Below, piece after piece: positions 16,132 to 23,422 of a DNA stretch of 27,883 nt. The position numbers and the translations under genes are program-made. Origin of the DNA: Clostridiaceae bacterium UBA6085 (GTDB taxonomy: Bacteria > Bacillota > Clostridia > Clostridiales > Clostridiaceae). The notes beneath the pieces were generated by a model. The model was not told the DNA's origin. It did not search any database and worked only from the letters and a program-made list of their open reading frames with translations. The stretch spans positions 1-27,883 of the forward strand of contig DIXH01000087.1 in NCBI GenBank assembly GCA_002428605.1, given 5' to 3'. Position 1 is the first letter of the stretch. Every line of letters starts with the position of its first letter.

Positions 16132-17859
16132 TCATATAACGAATCTGCTTCTTTTTCTCTCTTTTCCATGAATTGTCCGCGGTGAATATATGTCAAGCTC
16201 ATGCCTTGCACGGGTTATACCTACATAAAAGATCCTGCGCTCCTCCTCAAGGTCAGCGCCTGTGACAGCCTGCGGCATTATCCCCTCCACGCAGTTCACA
16301 AGGAATACCTTGTCAAACTCAAGCCCCTTGACTCCGTGAATGGTTGACAGGAGAAGCTTCGCAGAAGGGTCGCTTTCAGGCTCCTTCATGCTCTCCTCAA
16401 GGAAGGCAGCAAGCATCCTATGGTTTCCTGCCAGCTCAAGCATCTCATCAAGGTCACCGTTGAGCTCATCAATGTCCCTTCCTGTCCTTTCCGAATAGTC
16501 CTTCAGATAGTCCTCATAGCCCAGGACCTTTCCGATATATCTAACCAGGTCCCTAGGAGATTTCCTTGACATTGGCTTCAGGTCGCGTATAAGCTCCTTC
16601 ATCCTGCCTTTGGCGAAATCACCCTTTTCCCCTGACAGAAGCACTGTCTTCACATCCTCGCCTGAAGCCATCCTTCTAAGGTCATCCTTGGGTATGTACC
16701 TGTAGGGCTTGTTCGCCACCCTCGCGAAATGCCTCGGGTCTCCGGTAGCCGCATACTTCATGTATTCAAGTATGTCCCTTGCAACCATGGTCCTGTAGAA
16801 GCTGTAGCCATCCCTGCACCGGAAGGGTATCTTTTCCCTCCTCAGATGTTCCCTGATCCTTTCGCCCTCTTCGTTGGTCCTGTAGAGCACGGCATAGGAG
16901 CCGTATATATCCTTCATTACCTCCGTTGAGATATCCGAAAGCATGCCTTCCTGGCTTGGCGGAAAAACCTTCCTTATCCTGGTCAGGTCCTTCCTGTCCG
17001 GCAGGAGCTCCTTGTCGTTCCTTGCCCTGTTGAAGCGTATGACCTCTCCGGCATAGTCAACTATTGTCCTTGAGCTCCTGTAGTTGTATTTGAGATACAG
17101 CTTCCTTCCGCCAAACCTATCCTCAAAGTCCATCATCGCCGATGGGTCAGATCCCCTGAAGGCATATATGCACTGGTCCTCATCACCTACGCAGAAGATG
17201 CTTCCACCCTCAGAGAGCTTCACCAGGATCTGAAGCTGCACCGGATCAAGGTCCTGGAATTCATCCACAAGGATGTGGGTGAACGTACGTCTGATCTTAT
17301 AAGTAAGCTCCTGGTCCTCAAGGAGGGAAAGGAACCTTGTCTGAAGGTCGTCGAAATCCATTAGATTTCGTTCCTTCTTGAATCCCTCATACAGGTCCAT
17401 GGCCTTTCTGAACACATCATCCCTCAGGGCCATTGCTTCCTTCCTCGATTCAGCACCCTTGAACAGCGCCATCCTGTAGGCTGAAAAATCCCTCATCAGG
17501 TTATCTATATCTTCCCTTGCAAGATTCAGGCTCCTCTGCATGAGAAGCTTCACCTCCTGCTCTGGTTTTCCGTAAACGAGACTGACATCTATGCCTAGTG
17601 ACCTCAGCATCCTGTATGAGAATCCATGAAGTGTCCCGAAGAATGGCTTCCTGTCGCCTCCGAACCTTGCCTTAAGCTCTTCTGCGGCAGCCTTTGAAAA
17701 GGTCAGTACAAGTATCCTGCCTGGTGCGACACCCGAATCCATTGTGAGTCCAAGCCTCTCAAGAAGCACAGTCGTCTTTCCAGAGCCTGGAGGGGCAACT
17801 ACCAGGACCCTGCTCTCTTCTGTCCTGCTTGCGATCCTCTGATATTCATCAAGTTCCAT
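16132..17859 (-). CDS. Compact UvrD/Rep-like superfamily 1 helicase
   Basis: 575 residues, a 3'-5' type SF1A DNA helicase/translocase. Motifs in order: Q-motif ELDEYQRIA, Walker A APPGSGKTT (22-30), LTFSKAAAEELKAR (Ia), VDEFQDLDP (Walker B/II, 198-206), GDEDQCIYAFRG (III, 225-236), YNYRSSRTIVDYA (IV), STIHGVKGLEFDKVF (V), and VGITRARHEL (VI). PcrA and UvrD are about 720-740 residues; this one stops about 25 residues after motif VI and lacks their C-terminal tail. The start is ATG 17859, with GGAGGTGA just upstream. It leads a four-gene - strand unit, divergent from nicotinate phosphoribosyltransferase. A role in repair or replication restart is inferred. Confidence 0.92.
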   Translation of the reverse strand: MELDEYQRIASRTEESRVLVVAPPGSGKTTVLLERLGLTMDSGVAPGRILVLTFSKAAAEELKARFGGDRKPFFGTLHGFSYRMLRSLGIDVSLVYGKPEQEVKLLMQRSLNLAREDIDNLMRDFSAYRMALFKGAESRKEAMALRDDVFRKAMDLYEGFKKERNLMDFDDLQTRFLSLLEDQELTYKIRRTFTHILVDEFQDLDPVQLQILVKLSEGGSIFCVGDEDQCIYAFRGSDPSAMMDFEDRFGGRKLYLKYNYRSSRTIVDYAGEVIRFNRARNDKELLPDRKDLTRIRKVFPPSQEGMLSDISTEVMKDIYGSYAVLYRTNEEGERIREHLRREKIPFRCRDGYSFYRTMVARDILEYMKYAATGDPRHFARVANKPYRYIPKDDLRRMASGEDVKTVLLSGEKGDFAKGRMKELIRDLKPMSRKSPRDLVRYIGKVLGYEDYLKDYSERTGRDIDELNGDLDEMLELAGNHRMLAAFLEESMKEPESDPSAKLLLSTIHGVKGLEFDKVFLVNCVEGIMPQAVTGADLEEERRIFYVGITRARHELDIYSPRTIHGKERKRSRFVI

Positions 17860-18000
17860 GGCTTCACCTCCAAATTTACCCATAGATTCCTATTTTACTC
17901 CATATGGAAGCAATTTCCCATTATTTTTTCCTGAAACATTGTTTGAACCTGAGCTTTGAACCACAAATTGACTAAAAGACTTAAGTTATTTGTGAAAATT

Positions 18001-18009
18001 TGGTAATAT
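18001..18009 (+). promoter_or_regulatory. Extended -10 promoter of pncB
   Basis: TGGTAATAT (TG, one base, TAATAT at 18004-18009) lies 37 bases before the ATG. TTAAGT at 17981-17986 gives a 17-base spacer. A TTGACT at 17968-17973 is a better -35, but no good -10 lies 16-18 bases from it. Confidence 0.45.
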
Positions 18010-18046
18010 GATAGTTAGACGAAATAAAAATGAAACAGGTGATTTT

Positions 18047-19516
18047 ATGGAAAGGGTAATAGACGTGAGGAACGGAAGAAACCTTACTATGCTTGCAGAC
18101 TTTTATGAGCTTACCATGGGTAACGGATACATGAAGGAAGGTGTTTCAGACACAATAGCCTACTTCGACATGTTCTTCAGAAGAGTCCCGGATGGAGGCG
18201 GATACTGCATAATGGCCGGGGTGGACCAGCTCATGGAGTATCTTGAGAACCTTACATTCTCCAGGGAGGACATTGAATACCTGAGGGGCAAGGGGATATT
18301 CAGCGAAGAGTTCCTTTCATACCTTGAGAACTTCAAATTCGAATGCGATGTCTGGGCTGTGCCAGAAGGTACTCCCGTATTTCCAAACGAGCCTCTTGTC
18401 ATAGTAAGGGGTCCTATCATACAGGCCCAGTTCGTGGAGACCATGATACTCCTTACCATTAACCACCAGACCCTCATCGCTACCAAGGCCAACAGGATAG
18501 TGAGGGCCGCAAAGGGAAGGCCTGTGCTTGAGTTCGGCTCAAGACGCGCACAGGGCTATGATGGTGCGATCTACGGGTCAAGGGCCGCCATAGTCGGGGG
18601 ATGCTCATCCTCCTCAAACACCCTTGCCGAGATAATGTTCAACGTGCCTTCATCAGGAACCATGGCACACAGCTGGGTCCAGCTGTTCGACACCGAGCTT
18701 GAAGCCTTCAGGAAGTGGGCAGGCGCCTATCCGTCAAACTGCTCGCTCCTAATTGACACGTACAATGTCCTGAAATCGGGAGTTCCCAACGCAATAGCCG
18801 TCTTCGACGAGGTTGTCGTGCCGAGCGGCTTCCGGCCAAAATCCGTGAGGATAGATTCGGGAGACATAACGTATCTCACCAAGGAGACCAGGAGAATGCT
18901 TGATGAGGCAGGTTACAGCGATGTCAAGATCATTGTGTCCAATTCCCTCGATGAACACATAATTAGGGATGTGCTTAACCAGGGAGCTGAAATCGACATT
19001 TTCGGAGTCGGTGAAAGGCTTATAACCGCAAAGTCCGAGCCTGTCTTCGGCGGTGTCTACAAGCTTGTGGCTGTAGAGAAGGATGGCGTGGTCATCCCGA
19101 GGATCAAGATCAGCGAGAACCAGGAAAAGATCACAAACCCCCACTTCAAGAAGGTCTACAGGATCTTCACCAAGAAGAACGACAAGGCCATAGCTGATGT
19201 CATATGCGAGCATGACGAGGTCATCGACGAGAATGAGCCTCTCACCATATTCGACCCTGTATACACCTGGAAGCAGAAGGTTGTCACAAGCTTCTACGCG
19301 AGACCACTGCATGTCCAGCTGTTCAGGCACGGTGAACCGGTCTATGAAAGCCCTACTGTCCTGGAGATAAGGGATTACTCGGCGAAGGAAACCGACAAGC
19401 TCTGGGCTGAAGTCCTTAGATTCGAGAACCCTCACAACTACTATGTGGACCTTTCACAGAAGCTGTGGGATACAAGGCAGGAACTGCTTATCTCTCACTC
19501 AAGGGAGTACATCTAG
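18047..19516 (+). CDS. pncB: Nicotinate phosphoribosyltransferase
   Basis: 489 residues, the usual length of the Gram-positive form. It makes nicotinate mononucleotide from nicotinate and PRPP with ATP, the first step of the Preiss-Handler NAD salvage route. Diagnostic motifs: TMLADFYELTMGNGYMKEG at the N-terminus, EFGSRRAQGYDGAIYGSRAA (about 162-181), and SGTMAHSWVQLF, whose H208 corresponds to the phosphorylated active-site His. The PRPP-site regions RIDSGDITYL and FGVGERL follow. The start is ATG 18047 (MERVIDVRNG), with AGGTGA 5 bases upstream; an earlier ATG at 18008 lies in the -10 region and is unlikely. Divergent from the helicase gene. Confidence 0.96.
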   Translation: MERVIDVRNGRNLTMLADFYELTMGNGYMKEGVSDTIAYFDMFFRRVPDGGGYCIMAGVDQLMEYLENLTFSREDIEYLRGKGIFSEEFLSYLENFKFECDVWAVPEGTPVFPNEPLVIVRGPIIQAQFVETMILLTINHQTLIATKANRIVRAAKGRPVLEFGSRRAQGYDGAIYGSRAAIVGGCSSSSNTLAEIMFNVPSSGTMAHSWVQLFDTELEAFRKWAGAYPSNCSLLIDTYNVLKSGVPNAIAVFDEVVVPSGFRPKSVRIDSGDITYLTKETRRMLDEAGYSDVKIIVSNSLDEHIIRDVLNQGAEIDIFGVGERLITAKSEPVFGGVYKLVAVEKDGVVIPRIKISENQEKITNPHFKKVYRIFTKKNDKAIADVICEHDEVIDENEPLTIFDPVYTWKQKVVTSFYARPLHVQLFRHGEPVYESPTVLEIRDYSAKETDKLWAEVLRFENPHNYYVDLSQKLWDTRQELLISHSREYI

Positions 19517-19530
19517 GATGCAATTGCAAT

Positions 19531-19564
19531 TGCCGTGGAAAAATCTTCCACGGCAGCTGTTTTT
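19531..19564 (+). terminator. Hairpin with T run after pncB
   Basis: A perfect 10-bp stem (19531-19540 with 19546-19555, arm TGCCGTGGAA) has a 5-base loop; five T follow after a 4-base gap (19560-19564). A terminator for pncB is the best reading, though the gap between stem and T run weakens it. It directly precedes the candidate queT promoter. Confidence 0.65.
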
Positions 19565-19565
19565 G

Positions 19566-19574
19566 TGATAGAAT
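19566..19574 (+). promoter_or_regulatory. Candidate extended -10 promoter of queT
   Basis: TGATAGAAT (TG, one base, TAGAAT at 19569-19574) lies 35 bases before the ATG. The matching -35 position (TTCCAC) falls within the pncB hairpin. Confidence 0.4.
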
Positions 19575-19608
19575 GCATGTTGCATTAAAATGATTGGAGT
19601 CAAAAGAT

Positions 19609-20082
19609 ATGGATAAACAGGTTTCTTTTTTGGTGAGGACGGCAATAATTGCTGCAATCTACGCAGTCATAACGATCCTCAACCCCTTCAGCTGGTATGG
19701 GATCCAGTTCAGGATATCAGAAGTGCTTACACTTCTTGTTTTCATCGATAAAAAATACATCCCTGGCCTGGTGGCAGGCTGCTTCATAGCAAACCTTCCA
19801 AGCCCGCTTGGCATTGCGGATATCTTCTTCGGTACTGCGGCAACCTTCATCGCCCTGCTTCTCATGTCAAAGTCCAGGAGCCTCTTCGTCGCTTCCCTCT
19901 GGCCTGCGATAGTGAACGGGCTCATCATCGGACTTGAGCTGAAGCTGGTACTTGGCCTTCCCTTCATACTCTCTGCCCTCCAGGTGTTCGCAGGCGAATT
20001 CCTCGTTGTGTCGGTAGTCGGATATATTGTCTTCAAGACAATCCTCAAGGACAAGAACCTGGTCAGGGCATTGAAATTTTAG
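19609..20082 (+). CDS. queT: QueT-family queuosine precursor transporter (ECF S component)
   Basis: 157 residues with about five to six membrane helices. The start (TAIIAAIYAVITILNPFSWYGIQFRISEVLTLLVF), the CFIANLPSPLGIADIFFGT loop and the C-terminal LQVFAGEFLVVSVVGY are typical of QueT, the substrate-binding S component of an ECF transporter for a queuosine precursor (preQ0 or preQ1). The energising A, A' and T subunits are not in the window, as is usual because they are shared. The start is ATG 19609 with GGAG 9 bases upstream; TTG 19594 overlaps the ribosome site. No preQ1 riboswitch of a form I recognise lies upstream. The MFS gene follows 19 bases later and may be co-transcribed. Confidence 0.88.
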   Translation: MDKQVSFLVRTAIIAAIYAVITILNPFSWYGIQFRISEVLTLLVFIDKKYIPGLVAGCFIANLPSPLGIADIFFGTAATFIALLLMSKSRSLFVASLWPAIVNGLIIGLELKLVLGLPFILSALQVFAGEFLVVSVVGYIVFKTILKDKNLVRALKF

Positions 20083-20101
20083 CTAAAAGGTAGGGGTTCT
20101 C

Positions 20102-21349
20102 ATGAAGCTTGTCAGGCGTATCAACCTCAAATTGTTCGGCGGCAGCAATAACATCAGGTACTACACGCTGAACGGTATCCTGTTCACAATGGTCACCATC
20201 TTCGCAAAGAGCTTCGCAGCAAAATTCCTTGACAGGCTTGGAGGAGCACCGATCCATTATTCGCTCCTCAATGCCCTGCCTGGGTTTGTCGCCATATTTG
20301 TTACGATCCCAGGAATCGTAATGATACAAAGGTCAAACAACAAACGCAGGATAATGGAGGGCTTCTTCTATCTGAGCAGGTCGTTTCCCCTCCTTCTGGC
20401 TCTGGTTCCGTTACTTCCTGAGGTATGGAGGCCACTGGCCTTTGTTGCGGTATACGGACTCATGAATTTCCCGGAATCGATCTCTGCGACAGCTCTCCAG
20501 AGCTTCACAGGTGATGTCTTCTCCCCCAGGGAGAGAGCTGAGGCAATAACCTACAGGAATTCCTATTCGCAGATCGCCCAACTTGTGACTTCTGTGATCA
20601 TGGGTGTCGTGCTCTCGGTTACAACCACGAACAGCTCCGCCATAAACATGTACCAGTTCTTCATTGTTCTGAGCTTCCTTCTGGGCCTTAAGGAGATCCA
20701 CTACCTGAAGAAGCTTAAGGCGGAAGACAGGCAGCAAGTCCCGGACATGCGCCCTGTTGATACCATAAGGCGGATCTTCAGGCACAGGGACTACAGGACC
20801 TTCATCATCTGCTCGCTCATCTTCCACTTTGGATGGCAGACCGGCTGGCCGCTTTTCAGCATCTACCAGATAAGCTACCTTGGAGCTGATGAAAAATGGC
20901 TTACCATAGTTAACGTGGTGCTGAGCCTTTCAGGCATAGTTAGCTTTCCGATCTGGCAGAGGATAGTGAAAAAGACAGGCTACGACCTTGGCATAGTCTT
21001 TGCGACGATATGCATGGCGTCCACACCGATACTTTACACCCTTACCCACAGCATGTTCGAGAACGCTGCCGTTCAGCCCATGATAGGCTTCTCCACCGCA
21101 GGCATCACTGCAGTGCTACTGGGGCTTATGCTGGAATCATCACCGGATGGCGAGAGCCTGGTTTCAGCGGCGATCCATACGACACTAACAAGTGTTACAC
21201 TATCGGTCGCACCGCTTTTCGGAAACCTTGTGCTCAGCCTGTTCGGGTTGAATGCTTCACTCTACGTTTCAGGCACGCTTCGTGCAGCTGGCTGCCTTGC
21301 ATTTCTAATAAGATACCTCATTAAGAGAAGGAAGGATGAAGCCATCTGA
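20102..21349 (+). CDS. MFS transporter of unknown substrate
   Basis: 415 residues with about 12 membrane helices in two halves, joined by a charged loop at about 200-225 (KKLKAEDRQQVPDMRP). A cytoplasmic loop after the fourth helix (GDVFSPRERAEAITYRNSYSQ) is the motif found in MFS proteins close to the multidrug and sugar groups. No substrate-specific motif is visible. GGTAGGGG lies 5-6 bases before the ATG. It follows queT by 19 bases, which suggests one transcript, but a role in queuosine supply is not implied by the sequence. The stop lies inside the loop of a long hairpin. Confidence 0.8.
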   Translation: MKLVRRINLKLFGGSNNIRYYTLNGILFTMVTIFAKSFAAKFLDRLGGAPIHYSLLNALPGFVAIFVTIPGIVMIQRSNNKRRIMEGFFYLSRSFPLLLALVPLLPEVWRPLAFVAVYGLMNFPESISATALQSFTGDVFSPRERAEAITYRNSYSQIAQLVTSVIMGVVLSVTTTNSSAINMYQFFIVLSFLLGLKEIHYLKKLKAEDRQQVPDMRPVDTIRRIFRHRDYRTFIICSLIFHFGWQTGWPLFSIYQISYLGADEKWLTIVNVVLSLSGIVSFPIWQRIVKKTGYDLGIVFATICMASTPILYTLTHSMFENAAVQPMIGFSTAGITAVLLGLMLESSPDGESLVSAAIHTTLTSVTLSVAPLFGNLVLSLFGLNASLYVSGTLRAAGCLAFLIRYLIKRRKDEAI

Positions 21350-21369
21350 TAATGGACTCATCCTTCCTT
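21328..21369. terminator. Hairpin between convergent MFS and thioredoxin-like genes
   Basis: A perfect 12-bp inverted repeat (21328-21339 with 21358-21369, arm AAGGAAGGATGA) extends inward by an imperfect AGCCAT/ATGGACT pairing. The MFS stop codon lies in the loop. The T run is weak on both sides (ATTCTCATACTTTCCTTTTT on +; CTCTTAATG on -). It is placed between convergent genes and probably serves both. Confidence 0.6.
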
Positions 21370-21392
21370 ATTCTCATACTTTCCTTTTTAAA

Positions 21393-21878
21393 TCAGATCC
21401 TGAGCAGGTCTACAAGCGCTTCCTCGATCATGTCATTGTATGCCCCTGCCCTGAACTTCACTACAAGTTCCTTCTTGTCCTCAATTGCAGCATGCCTCAT
21501 CTCATCCTTCAGCTTCTCAGGGAATTCCAGGAAAACTGACAGCGGCTCTCCATTTTCATCGAAGGATAAAAGAAGCGGGATCCTTGACTCTCCGGCAGCC
21601 TCCACCAGGGCTTCTTCATTCCCGGTCCTATGCTTTACCGTATAATCTATGTTCTGATTTTCCTCTTTCATCCTCTCCATGTATGGGAGCACCGCAACGC
21701 AATCAGGGCAGTATCCTTCTGAAAAGGCCACCACTTTCCTCGGTGCCGCAAGCCCCTTAAGCTTTGCCTTCGTTACTTCTGAAAGCCCTGTCTTCTCATA
21801 TCTCTGCCTGAATTCAGGTCCCACCTGCTTCAGATATTCAGGGAAAGTCACTCCCCCGTCAAATAAACCCATATCCAT
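21393..21878 (-). CDS. Thioredoxin-like protein with CPDC motif
   Basis: 161 residues. A ~48-residue N-terminal lead (MDMGLFDGGVTFPEYLKQVG) precedes a thioredoxin fold with KVVAFSEGYCPDCVAVLPYM; the redox pair is C57 and C60. The cis-proline region is ESRIPLLLSFDENG. No signal peptide or membrane helix is seen, so it acts in the cytoplasm. The CPDC pair resembles thiol-disulfide proteins other than classic thioredoxin (CGPC). Start: ATG 21878, with GGAGGT 6 bases upstream; the longer frame above it has no ribosome site and runs through the argF terminator. It follows argF with a hairpin between, so its expression may be largely separate. Confidence 0.85.
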   Translation of the reverse strand: MDMGLFDGGVTFPEYLKQVGPEFRQRYEKTGLSEVTKAKLKGLAAPRKVVAFSEGYCPDCVAVLPYMERMKEENQNIDYTVKHRTGNEEALVEAAGESRIPLLLSFDENGEPLSVFLEFPEKLKDEMRHAAIEDKKELVVKFRAGAYNDMIEEALVDLLRI

Positions 21879-21930
21879 TTCATGACCTCCGCTTTTTTCC
21901 TTGATTATAACACCATTTCGCCGCACAATA

Positions 21931-21966
21931 AACCCGGAGCATCTGTCAGTCCAGATACTCCGGGTT
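21931..21966 (-). terminator. Hairpin terminator after argF
   Basis: A 15-bp stem with one mismatch (21931-21945 with 21952-21966) has loop TCAGTC. The - strand exit reads TTTATTGTG, a modest T run. It lies 70 bases after the argF stop and 52 bases before the thioredoxin-like start. Confidence 0.65.
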
Positions 21967-21979
21967 ATTTCCGGTTTGA

Positions 21980-21995
21980 GCCTGTCAGTCCAGGC
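21980..21995. repeat. Second hairpin with the same loop element
   Basis: A 5-bp stem GCCTG/CAGGC (extendable outward by one A-T pair) encloses TCAGTC. The 12 bases CTGTCAGTCCAG (21982-21993) also form the top of the argF terminator (21943-21954). Confidence 0.4.
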
Positions 21996-22036
21996 TTTCC
22001 GAATATATGGCAAGGGCACCAGCCCAAAACCTGCTT

Positions 22037-22993
22037 CTACAGAAGCGCTGCCAGTACCGCCTTCTGGGCGTGCAGCCTGTTTCCTGCCTCGTGGTACACA
22101 TATGAGTTAGGTCCGTCGATTATCTCGGCAGTGACCTCCTCCTCCCTGTGTGCCGGCAGGCAGTGCATGAACATGTAGTCATCCTTGGCGTAGGAGACAA
22201 GCTCCTTGTTCACCTGATAGTCAGCGAACGCTCCGATCCTGGCCTCTGCTTCTTCCTCGAAGCCCATGCTTGTCCATACGTCTGTGTATATGACATCAGC
22301 ATTCACTGCAGCTTCCTTCGGATCCTGTGTTATGAACACCTTTCCGCCGCTTTCCTTTCCCATTTCCTTGATCTTCGCGATGATCTTCTCATCCGGAAGA
22401 TATCCTATTGGGCAGGCCATGTATACTTCCATACCCATTGCAACTCCCGCTGCAGCCAGGCTGTGCGATACGTTGTTTCCGTCTCCCACGTAGCAGAGCT
22501 TGAGTCCCTTTACAGAGCCCTTCACTTCTATGACTGTCAGCAAGTCAGCAAGAGCCTGACATGGATGATAGATATCTGTAAGTCCGTTTATTATCGGAAT
22601 CGAAGCATGCTTTGCAAGCTCCATCACATCCGCATTCGAGTTAGCCCTTATCATGATGCCGTCAAGGTACTCTGAAAGTGTCGCTGCCGTGTCCTTGACC
22701 CCTTCTCCCCTTGAAAGCTGCATCTCATTAGGATTGAGATGAACCACGTGTCCGCCAAGCTGGAGCATTCCAACCTCGAACGAGACCCTTGTCCTTGTGG
22801 ACTTCTTCTCGAACATCATTCCAAGTGATTTTCCCTTGAGTACCTGTGGGCAATCTCCGGCTTTTGTCAAAGCCTTGATCTCTATTGCATAATCCAGGAG
22901 GGCCTCTATCTCTTCAACACTATAGTCAAGGAGCGTTATCATGTCCCTGCCCTTCATGTTCTTTATTATCTCTTTGTTCAGTAATCCCATCAT
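22037..22993 (-). CDS. argF: Ornithine carbamoyltransferase
   Basis: 318 residues. Transfers the carbamoyl group from carbamoyl phosphate to ornithine to give citrulline, in arginine synthesis or, in reverse, in the arginine deiminase route. The carbamoyl phosphate site is STRTR at 65-69; HPCQ is at 143-146; the SMG loop that separates OTC from ATC is DVWTSMGFEEEAEAR; the active-site Cys is in MHCLPAHR. ATG 22993 has GGGAGG about 9 bases upstream. No other arg gene or arginine deiminase gene is adjacent, so direction is not set by context; ARG-box-like sites at the promoter favour arginine control. Start is ATG-ATG, so 22990 is a near-equal alternative. Confidence 0.97.
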   Translation of the reverse strand: MMGLLNKEIIKNMKGRDMITLLDYSVEEIEALLDYAIEIKALTKAGDCPQVLKGKSLGMMFEKKSTRTRVSFEVGMLQLGGHVVHLNPNEMQLSRGEGVKDTAATLSEYLDGIMIRANSNADVMELAKHASIPIINGLTDIYHPCQALADLLTVIEVKGSVKGLKLCYVGDGNNVSHSLAAAGVAMGMEVYMACPIGYLPDEKIIAKIKEMGKESGGKVFITQDPKEAAVNADVIYTDVWTSMGFEEEAEARIGAFADYQVNKELVSYAKDDYMFMHCLPAHREEEVTAEIIDGPNSYVYHEAGNRLHAQKAVLAALL

Positions 22994-23079
22994 TTCTTTA
23001 TCCTCCCTGGACTTTTTGACCTTCAGGCTATCTGCCTTTGTCCTCTTTCGCTCGCAGCTTTCTTTCAGCTGATACTATT

Positions 23080-23107
23080 ATTATAGCGTGTATAATTATA
23101 AAGTCAA
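23080..23107 (-). promoter_or_regulatory. Consensus sigma-A promoter of argF
   Basis: The - strand reads TTGACT (23102-23107), a 16-base spacer, and TATAAT (23080-23085). It is 87 bases from the argF ATG. This is the best vegetative promoter match in the window. Confidence 0.85.
23089..23102 (-). promoter_or_regulatory. ARG-box-like site 2 (weaker)
   Basis: The - strand 14-mer TTTATAATTATACA agrees at 11 of 14 positions with the ARG half-site pattern TGMATwwwwATKCA. It lies in the spacer of the argF promoter, where a bound ArgR would block polymerase. Confidence 0.45.
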
Positions 23108-23108
23108 C

Positions 23109-23122
23109 TGCATTATTATGTA
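23109..23122 (-). promoter_or_regulatory. ARG-box-like site 1
   Basis: The - strand 14-mer TACATAATAATGCA agrees at 13 of 14 positions with TGMATwwwwATKCA. It abuts the argF -35. Its centre is 20 bases from site 2, about two helical turns, so the two sites face the same side. Confidence 0.6.
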
Positions 23123-23319
23123 TTTTTTCTAATTATAAATCCATCAACATTTCTGTGTTTCAATTGATACATTGACCATTAACAACGTTTTCATGGTTCC
23201 AATCTCATATTGCACCTTGCATTTATTTAGTTCGTATACTCATATTTTATACATTTCCTGTAGCCAAAGCCCGGTGGCGATACACGTTTTATGCTGATTC
23301 CATGCAGCTTTTTTTCGCT

Positions 23320-23358
23320 CAAATATTCAAATATTGTAATCTTCACTTCGTTGATTAC
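23320..23358 (+). promoter_or_regulatory. Tandem CAAATATT repeat and GTAATC-N11-GATTAC repeat at the perR promoter
   Basis: CAAATATT occurs twice head to tail (23320-23335). An inverted repeat follows directly, GTAATC (23336-23341) with GATTAC (23353-23358); its right arm overlaps the -35 TTGATT. It does not match the PerR box pattern TTATAAT-N-ATTATAA. Confidence 0.35.
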
Positions 23359-23379
23359 TATATTTTTATATGATACTAT
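23351..23379 (+). promoter_or_regulatory. Promoter of the PerR-like gene
   Basis: TTGATT (23351-23356), a 17-base spacer, and TACTAT (23374-23379), preceded by TG at 23371-23372 (extended -10). It lies 43 bases before the ATG. Confidence 0.7.
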
Positions 23380-23422
23380 GAAAAAGGACATTTAGTTCAA
23401 ATCTGCAGTATCGAGGGATGAC

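Larger units (their letters stand above)
22994..23422. other. 429-base AT-rich intergenic region between argF and the PerR-like gene
   Basis: It holds the argF promoter and ARG-box-like sites (23080-23122), the perR promoter (23351-23379) with a tandem repeat and an inverted repeat just upstream, and a T7 run after a weak hairpin at 23293-23315. The argF leader (22994 to about 23073) has no obvious attenuator. I see no open reading frame with a ribosome site in it. Confidence 0.7.

Noticed and set aside
17968..17996. TTGACT with TGTGAA as the pncB promoter
   Set aside because: The -10 match is poor; the extended -10 at 18001-18009 is a better candidate.
18749..19435. Long open frame antisense to pncB (228 codons)
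   Set aside because: Lies wholly inside pncB on the other strand, no ribosome site, no family resemblance; a by-product of codon bias.
22148..22675. Long open frame antisense to argF (175 codons)
   Set aside because: Wholly inside a well-supported gene, and the product looks like shifted translation rich in Cys and His.
23260..23285. GGTGGCGA as part of a cobalamin riboswitch
   Set aside because: Only a few bases resemble the B12 box; no surrounding aptamer structure and no B12 gene downstream.
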